Assembly: GCF_036711975.1 (NCBI RefSeq) | Contig: NC_091969.1 | Coordinates: 1,984,001 to 2,048,000, forward strand | Direction: 5' to 3' | Source of the DNA: Onthophagus taurus | Lineage: Eukaryota > Arthropoda > Insecta > Coleoptera > Scarabaeidae | DNA length: 64,000 nt | In this document: in pieces, positions 31,091-42,601 of the stretch | Position numbering within the stretch: the first letter of the stretch is position 1 | Layout of the letters: each line of letters starts with the position of its first letter | Notes under the pieces: generated by a model | What the model was told of the DNA's origin: nothing | The model's database searches: none | Seen by the model: only the letters and a program-made list of their open reading frames with translations | Translations under genes and position numbers: made by a program

Positions 31091-32624
31091 TATGAACCAT
31101 GGGCGACTTTGGCTCCCCTAAGGAGCTACACACCTCCAAAAATGGCTGAAAATTTTGGTTTAATTTTTTTTCTCAAAAACCCTAAACGATAGGTAAACGA
31201 AATTTGGGGAATATGTTTAACTCATAATAGGGCACGTTTTGACCCTCTTTGTACTTTCAACCCACCCTTCTAAACTACTAAACGTAGCCACCCCCTTTAT
31301 ATTTTTACACTACCCGATTAACTTACTACCCGATTTTCGATATTTTCTTTTGGTTTATTTTTATATTTACATTTATTTTTTTTTGTTTACCATTTATTTT
31401 TTTAATAAATTTATTTCTTTGGTATATGATTTTGCCGATTTCTTGTTTTGTGTTATATGTTGGTGTCGTCGAACCTTTTCCTTTCCAACCCTCTTGGCAG
31501 TTAGAGCGATCTGCAACTGAAACTGCGTGGCGCCTTATAAATTCAGACCCACCCCATCTTCACTGGGAAGCCGAGGTGTTGCAGATCTGCGCACTTATTT
31601 TTAAGGGTTCGATTGTGTTGTCGTTTCTTTTTGTAGAGAAGTCGTCACACTATGGGTACTACTTTCAAAATATTTGGCAGCAATATGTTTTAGAACATTC
31701 TCACACGATGGTGATATCATATTTTCAATGATTTTTAATATGAATGAATTGTTTTACAATCGATGTTATTTTTGCCCAAATAACGAAGTAGATGTTTATT
31801 ACAAAAAAAGTTTAATTGTTTCTTTCGTGTCTACCGCTACTTGATATTTGGACAACAATAACATTGAGTGATAATTAACTTTAACTATAATGATAATTTA
31901 TAGTTAAAGAAAACCATCTACAATAATTGCATTTTAAAGCTGTATAAAATACGAGCGAAACACTTCAAACACTTTAAAATTTACGATTCGTGCAAGCGCT
32001 TTCGCGACATTGGGCCATGACAAAGACAGACAAATACATCATTCCGTCTGCCTTTGATGCAAACGCTCTCCTCTCATTGCTTAAATATTGAGTCAGCGAT
32101 ATAGGAGATAGTATATACAAGGTACATGAATATATTTATCAACCTTGAGTATATATATATGTGTAACATCATCCATCGGAGAAATCCTGAAGAGTACGTC
32201 ATACAAGGGTGAGTTGTTGGTTGCATAACTCGTGTAACGCCATCTAGCGGAGAAATTCGGTGGTGTAAAAATAGAAATAACAATTATATGATAACACATT
32301 TATCATTTAATTGTTAAGTAAAACATAAATATTCTAATATAACTACTGTTTACAAATTTATATCCATACAGAGAAACATCGGATTACATATCAGATTTCT
32401 TGAAAAAACAAATTTCTAGAAATAACAGGTGTTATTGCTACATAAAATGCGAATAAAGCGGTTTTTATTATTAAATCACCGAGGTTAAGTGAACTTTACT
32501 TAACTTACTTGCACCTCACAATAAATTTAATTGTTTTAAGTTTTTTAACATTACATTTACTTAATATAGTTAATCTATATGAAATTAAACAATAATTATT
32601 TACTTAAAATTGTATTAACATTAC
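31091..32624. other. Repeat-rich stretch, no gene recognised
   Basis: An open stretch at 31426-31731 includes SATETAWRLINSDPPHLHWE. It is open in both copies, but I do not recognise it. Related words GAGTTGTTGG...ATAACTCGTGTAA occur near 30940 and 32210, suggesting two remnants of one repeat. Confidence 0.35.
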
Positions 32625-32954
32625 TTAACACGTTATGCTATAATGACCCCAAGCTAATGTATTAATTCCGTTATCACAAATATATCGCTTGGAGTCATTT
32701 CGTGAAAGAACCAATTTATTTTGTAATACAGTAAATATTCTGCGGTTAAAACTTCTAAATAATGTTTGTTGTTTAAATAATACCAATTTCGAATTTAGAC
32801 AATCTAAATAATTTTGAAAAGAGATGTGATGTTTAACAACGGCCTTCTTAACTCCTTTGAATTTTTTGGTAATCCGCCCATCTGCGACCCTTTTAGCCTT
32901 TGACCTCAAACCAACAAATTCGACCATTATGTTTCCACAATTCTCATCTTTCAT
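32625..32954 (-). pseudogene. Polinton/Maverick-type DNA polymerase B, C-terminal remnant (B1)
   Basis: A 109-residue frame starting MKDENCG, with EFVGLRSKAK, KGVKKAVVK, ISFQNYLDCL, NKLVLSRNDSKRYI and GINTLAWGHY in order. This is the pattern I know from the extreme C-terminus of protein-primed type-B DNA polymerases in Polinton/Maverick elements and related insect sequences. The polymerase core and exonuclease are absent from the window, as are Polinton integrase and capsid genes, so this is an isolated fragment. It is intact in both copies. The assignment rests on motif memory. Confidence 0.55.
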
Positions 32955-33170
32955 TTTAATTTAATTAATTTTAGTTTGTATTTTATTGTTTTGCTATTGT
33001 TTTGGTTTGATTTTAATACATTTAATTTATTATTTAAATTTAACTAAATTTCTTTTATTTTTATAAATTTCATTTAACTTTGCTCCCTAAATTCAAGCCG
33101 GCGTGACAAGTTCTGCTTGTCGCATACGCCTTTAGCACGCCCACACAACATAGTAGAGCCGCTCCTTACA

Positions 33171-33192
33171 AATTGGTGTCAGAAGTGGGACA
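33171..33192 (+). promoter_or_regulatory. LTR end and primer-binding site of gag element (B1)
   Basis: CTCCTTACA (LTR-type end) is followed after AAT by TGGTGTCAGAAGTGGGAC, a tRNA primer-binding sequence of the kind common in insect Ty3/gypsy elements. The upstream LTR cannot be bounded and no 3' LTR copy is present. Confidence 0.55.
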
Positions 33193-33262
33193 TTATAGTT
33201 TTTGTATAATTTTCGAACCTTTAATTTCGTACCAATCAGAATAATTACTAACCGTTATTATC

Positions 33263-34228
33263 ATGGCAGAGGCCGCCATACAAGCTATGACCGTTACCCC
33301 CGTGTCACTCGGGATGATCGCAGCAACGGTAGAAGCGTTGTCGGGACAAAGGAACGTGAAATTATATTTTGAACGAATAGAGCAAAGAACCACGTTAGAT
33401 AGGTGGACAGAACAAGAAACATTGAATATCGTAAAATATCGACTTTCCGGAGAAGCGTATCGATATAACAAAAGTGATACAACATTGAAAATAATGGTAA
33501 TGTTTACTGAATTCAAAGAAAAATTTATCCAAAGATTCAAGCCGCGAAGAATTCCAGGTGAAGCATACAACAAATTGAATCGCACTTTCCGGGTACCTAA
33601 TGAGACTGTGTCCGAATTCTAGACTAGAATAAAATTGGTAGCTAATAAAATTTTGGAGGATAACCAAAGTAGGGCGACAGATGCCGAGTTGCCAGGTATT
33701 AAAAAGAAAATTAACGAAAGCGTCCTTAATCAATTTAGGATGGGGTTGCGAAGAGAGATTTCTCAAAACATCGGAATTATATTAATGCGAGAAGAAAGTC
33801 TGACTTTGGAGAAGGCGGCGGAAATTGCGACTCTAGAAGAGAGTCATCAATTCGCCTTGAGGCGTCGATTCAAATCGGTTCGGGTGATGGAATCTTCGAT
33901 TACATGTTTCAAATGTGGAGAAATTGGTCACATATCAAGAAATTGTAGAAATCAACAAAGACAAAAAACAACGCAGTTTAAAGGAAATCAGAAATTTAAT
34001 TCTATAAACCTCATAAGTAATAGATTAACCGAAGGGAATTCGCCAAGACAGTCGTTTAGCTGTTATAATTGTGGACAAGAAGATCACTTTAGTCGAAATT
34101 GCACTCTTCCCAGAAATCATAGACAAGGCACGACTCAGAAAAATTTTAAACGTGTAAGACTTAGGGAGCCTCTTATTAGGATTAGGTGTGCATTTAAACA
34201 CAATTTCTTCGAATGTACGTTTAATTAA
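33263..34228 (+). pseudogene. gag: Retrotransposon gag with one in-frame stop (B1)
   Basis: A single reading frame of about 320 codons is interrupted once by TAG at 33620-33622. The first part starts at an ATG and resembles a Ty3/gypsy capsid region (WTEQETLNIVKYRLSGEA, FKEKFIQRF). After the stop come a helical region (LEKAAEIATLEESHQ) and two CCHC zinc knuckles, CFKCGEIGHISRNC and CYNCGQEDHFSRNC, which bind the element's RNA. It ends with a basic tail. No protease or polymerase follows. The primer-binding site 90 bases upstream fits a gag as the first gene. The same TAG is in copy 2. Confidence 0.85.
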
Positions 34229-35823
34229 CTTTTCATACGCCTAATGTAAAACTTACAACTACCATAAAACATAACATAATGTCGACTCTAACGGACACGG
34301 ACACAAGGCATGCCGCGTAATAATTAATATACAAACTAATAAAAATCAGCGTTTTAAAATCAAATTAAATTAATGCTACAACTCGGCCATCCTGACAATA
34401 GTTCGTCCTCGAACTACACACAAAAGTTTTTTTTTTTATGTTTATCCACGGAAGCAAATTATTTCCCACCGGTACACCCTCATATGGTCTATTCGAATTT
34501 TGAAATCCATCAATATCTACTATGACAAATCGAGTTTCAAAAGAAATTTTCTGGGAAAATTTCTTCGTTAGTAAAGGGAGGTATTATTACAGCTCAATTT
34601 TTTTTTTTACTTTAGGTAACTTGAGTTTTGTTCGGAATTTATGTTATTTGTTATCTTTTCTTTATGTTGGTGGGAAATTTGTATTGCATATAGGCGGTTA
34701 TTGAAATATTTGTGTTTATTTGGAATTAATTTTATTAATTTTTGTTTAATTTGATTTTTTTAGCAACGATCTCGATTCAGCAACTCCCTAAATCCCTTTT
34801 ATCCTTTCAGATGATTTTTCTTTTCCTTTTCTTGATTTTTCTTCGTTTTTCGTTCTTTTGTGCATGTGTATATTGAGCGAGCAGGTGTATTTTTTGGGCC
34901 CTTTAAATTTAATTTAAAAGCATTGTGGCTTACCTCTCGAGTCTCTTCTTGAGTAACCAGTTACGATACACTGTGGTGTAAGGTGATTGAGGCATTTTTG
35001 GGTTCATCACCACTGCATATCTTTTGAAATCGTGTTTTCACGTTTCAAGTCATCGGATTTTTAGTGTATTTACATTAAAATTCATCTTTCTGGTTTTAAA
35101 CTTCGAACATCAGAGGTAAGCGTGTATTTTTCTAACTTTTGCTATTTCTTTTAACCTTTCATGTAATCATTCTTTCTCTCTTTTCCAAACTACTTTAATT
35201 AACTTACTCTTTAAAAAATATATATATACATACTAAACTAATTTCCCATTTAATCTAATTTAAATACTAAAACTGTTTTATCTTCTTTTCCTAATTTCTT
35301 TTTATTATTTTCATGCAGGTTTTAGTAAGAGCCAATTTTATTTGGTAATTTTTCTAAGAGCGAAATTTCGTTCAACCAAACGTTTCGTTCTGCCATCTTG
35401 GAAACATCCACTTCGGTGTGTTGCTTTCCTACAAGAAACATTAAGCATCAAATTCTAAAATAACATCATCCATACTTACCTTTCCCTCGCACCAGAGGTC
35501 GTTGCTGCGGAAAGTTAAGATACAAAATCATCGATACTAGAACCTAGAACATTACATCGGGGAAAAAGGTCAGGAATATTTTTAAAAAATATAATTATGT
35601 ATGAAATGGGTGCCCATTATGTATGAAATATAGTATATATCTTTGTAGGTATCAACTTTATAAAAAAATATTTTATGCAAAACTTGTTTAATATTTTATT
35701 TGCCTTAATTAGACTCCATTCAATTGTTTTAAATTCAGAAAACAAATGAGTAACGAATAATACTTAAATTTTTTAAATGTCAATGTATTCTTTCTTTATG
35801 ATGGCGTAAAATTGTAATAAAAA
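34229..35823. other. AT-rich, possible LTR/leader remnants, no gene
   Basis: No coding sequence recognised. Around 34880-35120 the composition changes and CATCAGAG/GTAAGC forms a good splice donor, suggesting a retroelement leader, but no boundaries are visible. Confidence 0.35.
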
Positions 35824-36003
35824 TTAATCAATAACATTAATCTAAATATCCGAGATCGTCAAATAACTCGAATTATTACTGTAAATTAAATTTACATACA
35901 AAATAAAACAAATAAACGAAAAACTATTGTACATCTCCAATAATTCGAGGTACTGCGAGATACTTGACGATCTCGGATATCTAGATTAATGTTATTAGTT
36001 AAA
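35824..36003. mobile_element. 180-bp MITE (B1)
   Basis: Inverted ends of about 40 bp containing AACATTAATCTAGATATCCG and GAGATCGTCAA on both sides with few mismatches. The interior is AT-rich and non-coding. Also present at 63031-63210. Confidence 0.8.
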
Positions 36004-36321
36004 TTTTCTTAATAAACTAAAATTAATTAAATTTTTCGCGGGTTCTAATAATTTTGATGATTGTTTTTTTTTGGTTATTTCTTTTTTTCGCTAACATTAA
36101 TAGTTTAGAGTTCATTATTTGTTATTGTTTGTACGTTATTTTGAATTTTTGGAAATAAACAAAACTTTTCTATTTTGCCTGTATAGACATTGTTGGAAAT
36201 AATTCACGAGCACACCCTGTATAATCTGAACGCGTGAAGATAAGTCCATAATATTTGCGGAGCACAAAGGATTACTGTAGACGAGTTTATTCAGGGAGTT
36301 TCGACTTTTTTATTCGCGGCA

Positions 36322-36549
36322 TTGTTGTCTGAGCCACCCTTCCAAGTGGAACATTCCGTCGCTATGGAAACCGAAGTGGATGGAAAATTCCGGTCGTTTT
36401 TAGTGTGGTGTGAGGAACCACATTGTTATCGTACTCTGTGCGCAATGGATGGGCGATCGCGTTACTTAAGCGAGTTTGAGCGAGGAATGTTTGTGCTTAT
36501 GCACATTGAGGGTGTATCGTTCTGTGAAATTGCGCGTCGTCTCGAGTGA
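36322..36549 (+). pseudogene. Tc1-like transposase N-terminal HTH relic (B1)
   Basis: The end of this frame reads GRSRYLSEFERGMFVL followed by GVSFCEIARRLE, the first helix-turn-helix of Tc1-type transposases (pattern RxLSxxERGxIVxLxxxGxSxxEIARRL). It stops right after it. The upstream half (from about 36240) has no recognisable domain. Also at 63529-63756. Confidence 0.7.
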
Positions 36550-37466
36550 TCTCGAGTGATATTTTAATAATGTGAAATTGACAGTAACAACAATTCTTTG
36601 TTTAATGATATTACAGAATTTAATAACCATCGACTTTTCCCAAAATACGTGTAGCTCCCTGAATCTGATCTACTTTATCGCTTAGCCTACAGTTTTTAAC
36701 AAAATTTACTTTTCACATCTTTTAAACCTTTTAAATTTTTAAATCTGGATCGTTTCGTACTGTGATATGATTCACAGTTTCAACACCGCACAGATAGCCT
36801 ACATAACCTTAAATAAAACTCACGTTAGTCGTCTTACTACGCTTCACGCTATAACGCGTTTTTACTTTTTGAATTTTTTTAATTTGCGTTCTTTTTGTTG
36901 ATGGTAATATTTTAAGTTTTATTGCGACATTTTGTTGTTTACAATCTTTTTATAATGAAAAATAGGTAATTGAAAGCCGCTTTACTGAATTCTAAATATA
37001 ATTTTAAACGTTCCTTTCTTTTACAGTTCTCTTTAATTTTTCAACTCGCCCTTCTGGCTTTTAATCTTTTGTAACTTATTAAAACATTACGTTCTTACTC
37101 CCGAAGTCGCTTGGTGTTCTGATTATGTATTCTCCTTCTAGTTTGATTCTTCGTTATTGACGGTATCTAGTTTAAACATTGTCATTTGCAAAATGGTTTT
37201 TTCTATTATTGATTTTTCAGTCATGCCTGAGGAAGGTTTCATAGAAACCGAAACAGCTTGTGCACCGATTAGCTAAGTTTTTCAAATACACTCTTTTTTA
37301 TCATAAGACCTTTGGTATTTTTTAAACTTATCTCTCTACAATCAACGTGAAATCACAATTATCTAAACTAAAATGTCACTTTTATATTTACGCTTGTAAA
37401 ACTAGCAAAAATTTATATTTATCTTGCATAATTCTTGTATTAATTCCTCAAAGTATATATTTACAG
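36550..37466. other. No gene; CTGAGGA-hairpin-GAAAC motif
   Basis: The only feature I see is 37227-37254, CTGAGGA followed by a GGTTTC/GAAACC hairpin and GAAAC, which resembles part of a hammerhead ribozyme core or a common 3'-end motif of insect retroelements. Confidence 0.35.
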
Positions 37467-38380
37467 TATGTCCCAGGACAGATGTTACAAGAGGTAAATG
37501 ACCTACATATTTTTGAATTTTACTTTAAGGATGTGGAATTAAGCCCTGCTTGATGTGAACAGAATTTTAAGAATATTATCATTTTTTGAAAATCAAGTTG
37601 GCCTTGGCAGTGAAAAGAACTATTTTTAGTTCAGGTAAAGTAACTTTTTTGTTCATGATCATTCGAAATTTTATTAAGAAAAGTTGTTCAAAATGACAAA
37701 TTATGGTTCTATGCAAAATTTCTCGACGTAAATTTTGTGTTCTAAAATTAACATAATGCAAGAGGAATTCAACTTTTAACTAGAACTGAGGGATAATACA
37801 ATTTAAAGGAAAAATATAAAAAGGTTTCTTCGTAGTTTGAACTGGTCTGCAATTTAAAAAAATACAATAGTCTGACTAGTTTCGGCTTTTTGACAACTTC
37901 AGAAATTATTTTGAATTCAGAAAGAAGTTAAGATATATACATATTTTCTCATTTGACATTGTTGAGATCGTGAAGGTTGTTAATTACAATAAAATAATAT
38001 TAAATAAATTACAATACAATTAATTTTCCAATATTTGCGACTACTTAAGTACATTTTTTCTAGGCGTACTAATGTTTGTGTTCCTTCACTCTGATCTAAT
38101 CTAAAAGTATGGAGGTAGATCAGAGTAAAGATTAGATTTCTGAAATTTTTCATAGTGCCATTATTTCACATTCCAAACAACTTTTCATGATGAAATTTTG
38201 CCCTATCATGAACAGAAAGGATACTCTAACTGAACTAAAAATAGTTTCACTGTCAACGCCGACTTGATTTTCAAAATATGAAAATATTCTTGAAGTTCTC
38301 TTCACACCAAGCAGAGTTTAATCCCCAATCTTTCTAAATTTTTAGGTCATACCTCTTGTAACATCTATACTGGGACACAC
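37467..38380. mobile_element. Element with about 230-bp inverted repeats
   Basis: The left end TATGTCCCAGGACAGATGTT and the right end are near reverse complements. The similarity extends to about 37700 and back from about 38145, including ACTAAAAATAGTT-like and AAGTTGTTC blocks. The interior of about 440 bp has no coding sequence. The target duplication is unclear. Seen once, between the two units. Confidence 0.7.
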
Positions 38381-38563
38381 TTCATATTTAATAGGTATAT
38401 TAAATTGTTAAAAATATAAAATGAAATCAATGAAATTCTGAAACATCAATGAAAAATATAGATATTTATTCTAGCCACATAATGTAATGCTCATTATTAT
38501 TAATTACATCCGAAAAAATAACAAATTAAACCTATTCAAAAAACGAGTAAATAACGAGTAAAT

Positions 38564-38605
38564 GCTATTACTGAAGCATCAGTTGGAATGTTTGGAGTAT
38601 TCACT
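38564..38605 (-). repeat. 42-bp stray fragment of Nanos-like coding sequence
   Basis: Matches 751-792 (and 39620-39661) with one mismatch, in the same orientation as the gene, about 1 kb downstream of the copy 2 gene. It covers roughly codons 11-24. It is followed by AATAAA-type signals near 38605 and 38630 on the minus strand that could serve the copy 2 mRNA. Confidence 0.85.
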
Positions 38606-38991
38606 TTATTCAAAAAACAAATAAGTAATTGTTTATTCAAACACATGAACTTAAAATTTGACAGAAAATTATTAAGAAGTACAATAAATATAAACATATT
38701 ACGAAACGACGTAATTAATCAACAATAGCAAATAAAATAAGTACTCTAATAAAGTATATATTGCACTTACAATCTAATATATAAGTGAAACTAAATTATG
38801 TAAATCGCCAAGAATTGTAATAATACTGCAAATAATCGAAACATATTCATAAACAACTCATTCCAAACAACAATTATTAAATCTCTAAAAATTAAATCAA
38901 AATTAACCTTGACAAAACTATACGAACTACATTCATGCATTTACTAGAAATATTCAGTAAGAAATGTTGAATCACTTCGGAAATTCAAGAA

Positions 38992-39011
38992 TATTGTTCT
39001 TCAGAACAATA
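38992..39011 (-). promoter_or_regulatory. Stem-loop after the Nanos-like stop codon, copy 2
   Basis: Identical to 123-142. Confidence 0.4.
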
Positions 39012-39021
39012 ATTAAGTTCA

Positions 39022-39690
39022 TTACTTGTGATTGCAAGCTGATGCCAACGTGCCATTAGCCAACCTTCTAGGTTCTGGTAGTGTTTCATTGACGGATTTA
39101 TACAGTGGACAATACTTTCTAGTATGAGCATTATAACCATCTGCATAACAATACGGATACTTCAATGCTCTCAAAACCGGACATGAAACTTTACCTGTGG
39201 AATCTTTCAACGAATGACTTTCATAAAATTCTCGCCCCTCTGAATTTCTTCGACAAAACGTACAAGTTCTTGTTGATATGGCTTTTGACCACCCGTTTAC
39301 GGTAGAATTGTTTCCATTGAGAAAATTATCCCACTTATGATTATCTTCCTGTTTGGCGATAGGTTGTCTTAAAAATACCTCTTTCATTTTTGTCACGTAA
39401 TAATCCATTGGTTGATTATTGCTAACTATGATCTCTTCTGATGAATATTTAAAAGGAATGTTATAGATGCTGGTGGTCTGGTGACAGAGCGAACAGGAAA
39501 ATATATCAGGGTTTTTGTTGTTAATTAACAAATGACAACGTGATGGACATTTATCAGGAATTCCTTTGAAGCTATCAATCTTTTCAGTAGTTTGATGATT
39601 GGCAGAGAGTGGCTTTGAAGCTGTTACTGAAGCATCAGTTGGAATGTTTGGAGTATTCACTGTATAAAATACGGAAAATGTGTTAGTCAT
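39022..39690 (-). CDS. nanos-like: Nanos-like RNA-binding zinc-finger protein, copy 2
   Basis: Same 222-residue frame as 153-821 with three base changes: Tyr41 to Phe, Ser219 to Cys and one silent change. The first zinc finger is intact. The second again has Tyr178 in place of the first cysteine, so that change predates the duplication. The open frame in both copies suggests that both can still encode protein. The upstream exon is conserved at 39765-39819 and the hairpin after the stop at 38992-39011. Confidence 0.88.
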   Translation of the reverse strand: MTNTFSVFYTVNTPNIPTDASVTASKPLSANHQTTEKIDSFKGIPDKCPSRCHLLINNKNPDIFSCSLCHQTTSIYNIPFKYSSEEIIVSNNQPMDYYVTKMKEVFLRQPIAKQEDNHKWDNFLNGNNSTVNGWSKAISTRTCTFCRRNSEGREFYESHSLKDSTGKVSCPVLRALKYPYCYADGYNAHTRKYCPLYKSVNETLPEPRRLANGTLASACNHK

Positions 39691-39764
39691 TTCTGTTTAC
39701 ATGAATACAAAAATAACGTAAAATAAATATAAATTCGATCTAAATAATCATAAAAGTATCTCAC

Positions 39765-39819
39765 CTCCGTCCCGTAGATTTTTCTTCAATATGCAGCCGG
39801 TGACATTCCCACCATTTAT
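39765..39819 (-). other. Likely 5' exon of the Nanos-like gene, copy 2
   Basis: Counterpart of 896-950. The splice signals are conserved. One base differs (CCGTCCC versus CCATCCC) close to the donor side, inside the exon. Confidence 0.5.
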
Positions 39820-39850
39820 CTGTACAAAAAGGGAAAGATAAAAAATTATT

Positions 39851-40118
39851 TAAACTAAGATTAGAACTAAATCTAGAACTAACACTAGAAACTTTCGGGT
39901 TTTGCCGTGCGTCTTTTAATAAAAGGTTTGACGTTTCGGATGCCATGTCAAAAGCTCACTTCGAACCAGTTTCTGAAGAAGGTTGCAACATGGCATCCGA
40001 AACGTCAAACCTTTTATTAAAAGACGCACGGCAAAACCCGAAAGTTTCTAGTGTTAGTTCTAGTTTTAGTTCTAATCTTAGTTTAATTCACACCGGCCGT
40101 GAAAGCCTTCGTACTTAT
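39851..40118 (+). mobile_element. Foldback element (copy in A2)
   Basis: Same insertion as 982-1249, with the same 11-bp target duplication. Confidence 0.85.
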
Positions 40119-42601
40119 AAAAAATTATTATAATGCATATACCGTTTGAGACATTTAAATTGACACTACCTTTAGCTCATAAATCGTCAATTTTATCGAA
40201 TAAGGTTTCAGATAAAACTTTCATCATATGAAGGGGAAAATATTCTGTATGGTATTCAGTTTACATTTTAGAAGCGCTATATATGTCTTTCAATTGTTAA
40301 GTTGTAACGCCTAAATATCTAACTTTAACAAAATAAAATCTAGACAAAGAGAAAAGAAATATGTTTACACCTAAGGACACACGCGAGTCCTCGACCGGCC
40401 GGAATTCTGAGTTGCAATAATTTTATTGAAATAAAATAATACTCGCATAAAATATAATCAAAAAATAATACAGGTAAGGTATTGTAATAGATAATGTAAT
40501 TCAAAGGATAATATACTAAAAACAGAATTTGTTGTCAATGGTTCGCAAAATAAAACAAGCAAAAAAATAAAATGTGGCAAAAAAATTGAAACTCGCCAAC
40601 AAAAATGTACGAAGGATATAAAATGAATTTAATTTAATCAATGAATTGCTTTTAATCAAAAAAATAATTGAATGAAACACTACATGAAAATTCCTCAGTG
40701 AGAACAAGATTAGTGCACGATTCTCCGGCAGAAATAAAATGTTGATGTTATCTGACCTTATGTTCGTTGACTATTCCGATCTGATCTGAAGGAACTTATC
40801 TACACCAGCAACTTTTGGTGTTCTATAGGAAAATTTATTTTTATTGAACAATTTTTCTTAATTGATGCAGTTGTTTCCAGTCAGTAACGAAATAGTAATT
40901 CCTCTCGGACCAAAGTTGTCTCCAAAATATTGGTAACCGAAGAAGTAATGAAATGAGATTATTCCACAAAAGTAAATCGAGAATAATATAGCTCCTCACA
41001 ATAAAACCTGGTTAAAAGAAAATTAAAGAAGAATAGTAAAGAAAATTAAGAAGCATTACTAAAGATTAAATTTTAGGACGGTTTTTTAATTTTTCTTTGT
41101 AGAATAGTTTTAGGATAGTAGTTTTGTAGTACTAGAAAGGATGTGTGAATAGATGAATGGGTTGAATGAATAGTAATTAAGCAAATGCTTTCCTCAGGTG
41201 GTCTAGGTTTTAAGCAAAGAAAAATTTGGGAATAAGAAAATACGTTGAAATCCGGATGTACCGATAAATTCGAGAAAAGAAAATCACTTTTCTCACAATT
41301 AATCACGAATAATGAATCCCAAAAATTTGGATTGAAAAAACTCACAAAACTGTGACTTCGCTTTTCTATACTTGAAAGAGAACGAGAAGGCTTTTGAACA
41401 TACCTTTATACGAATGAGAAAAAATTACACCTGCGCAAAAATAAAGTCACAACACGGTCTCGAAATGAAAGGAAGAAATTCAAAGAATTAGGAATCTTTT
41501 AAGGGAAAAGAGAAGAAAGGAATATTGAGGATTACCAGGAGTATGCTGCTGTAAAAAAATCTTAATTAAAAAAAACAATGTAAAATATATGCATCCCAAA
41601 ATTATGCAACTCATAATTCACAACAAAGACAAGTCAACAACATAAAACAAAAAGAAACAAAGTCTTTCCGTAGCTACCTAATTCATTCGTCACGTTTCAC
41701 TAATTAAGCTTGGAAGGACATATGATTACTGAAACGATTTAAATAATTTTAGTTTATGAGAAACATCAGAGTTATCAATGATGCTCGAAATTTATGCGAA
41801 GATTTCCTACAGAAACATTCCGTCCCGTGCTTCATTTTATCGTATTGTGAAATAATTTAAAAAAAAATTTGTGAAAAATTATTAATTTTTGCCTTGAAAA
41901 ATTTTGCTCAAGATAAACGACGATGAGTGATAATAGTACAATCAACGTTTAAGCTGCTGTTCGTAATAATCCACATTTATTCTCTCGCTATTTCTCGAGG
42001 CTGTACGGTATCCCAACGTAGTGTCCTTTACATTTTATTTTTAATTGAAGCTTATTTGTTTTATTGTGTTTGTTATGGAGAATACCATAATGATTAAAAA
42101 AGGGTAAGTATCTATTTAAAAAATCTTACTTGACAAATGAAAGACAGATCGAGACGCTTCTGAAATGTAATGGGACAAATGGGAACTATGCAGAATATTT
42201 TCACCCTTTATATCATGAAAGTTTTACCTGAAACTTTTTACGATAAAATTGACAGTTTAAGAGATACAAGGTCGTCACAATTTCAATGCCTCATCGATAT
42301 AATATCGATAATTAGAATATACAGTATTACCATTATCAGGAAATAGTGAGTAAAATGATCTATGGTCACCTCCTAGAAATAACAAAAAAATATAGGCTAT
42401 TATTATTATAGATAGTTAAAACGTTATTATGAATGTTAGTGTAAGTACATGAAGTTAATAAAAAAAAAGCAATGAAGTTTGTTAAACATAAACGTTATTA
42501 ACATCACAGAAATTTCATGCAATTACATGCAATTACCATACTTTTCCGAAAAAATTAAACGACGATTCAAATGATTATTAAAATTAAAATATATTTTGGA
42601 A

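Larger units (their letters stand above)
25147..36793 (+). repeat. Segment B, copy 1 of large duplication
   Basis: Matches 48989-64000 in the same orientation. It starts sharply at 25147, where the upstream pogo/Tigger relic stops. The match still holds where copy 2 reaches the window end, so the true right edge is not visible. Copy 1 lacks two blocks present in copy 2: the 2.48-kb TA-flanked transposon and about 0.96 kb of gypsy pol. Confidence 0.95.

Noticed and set aside
31239-31520. 93-residue hydrophobic frame
   Set aside because: Composition is dominated by poly-T and simple AT sequence; no family and no splice context.
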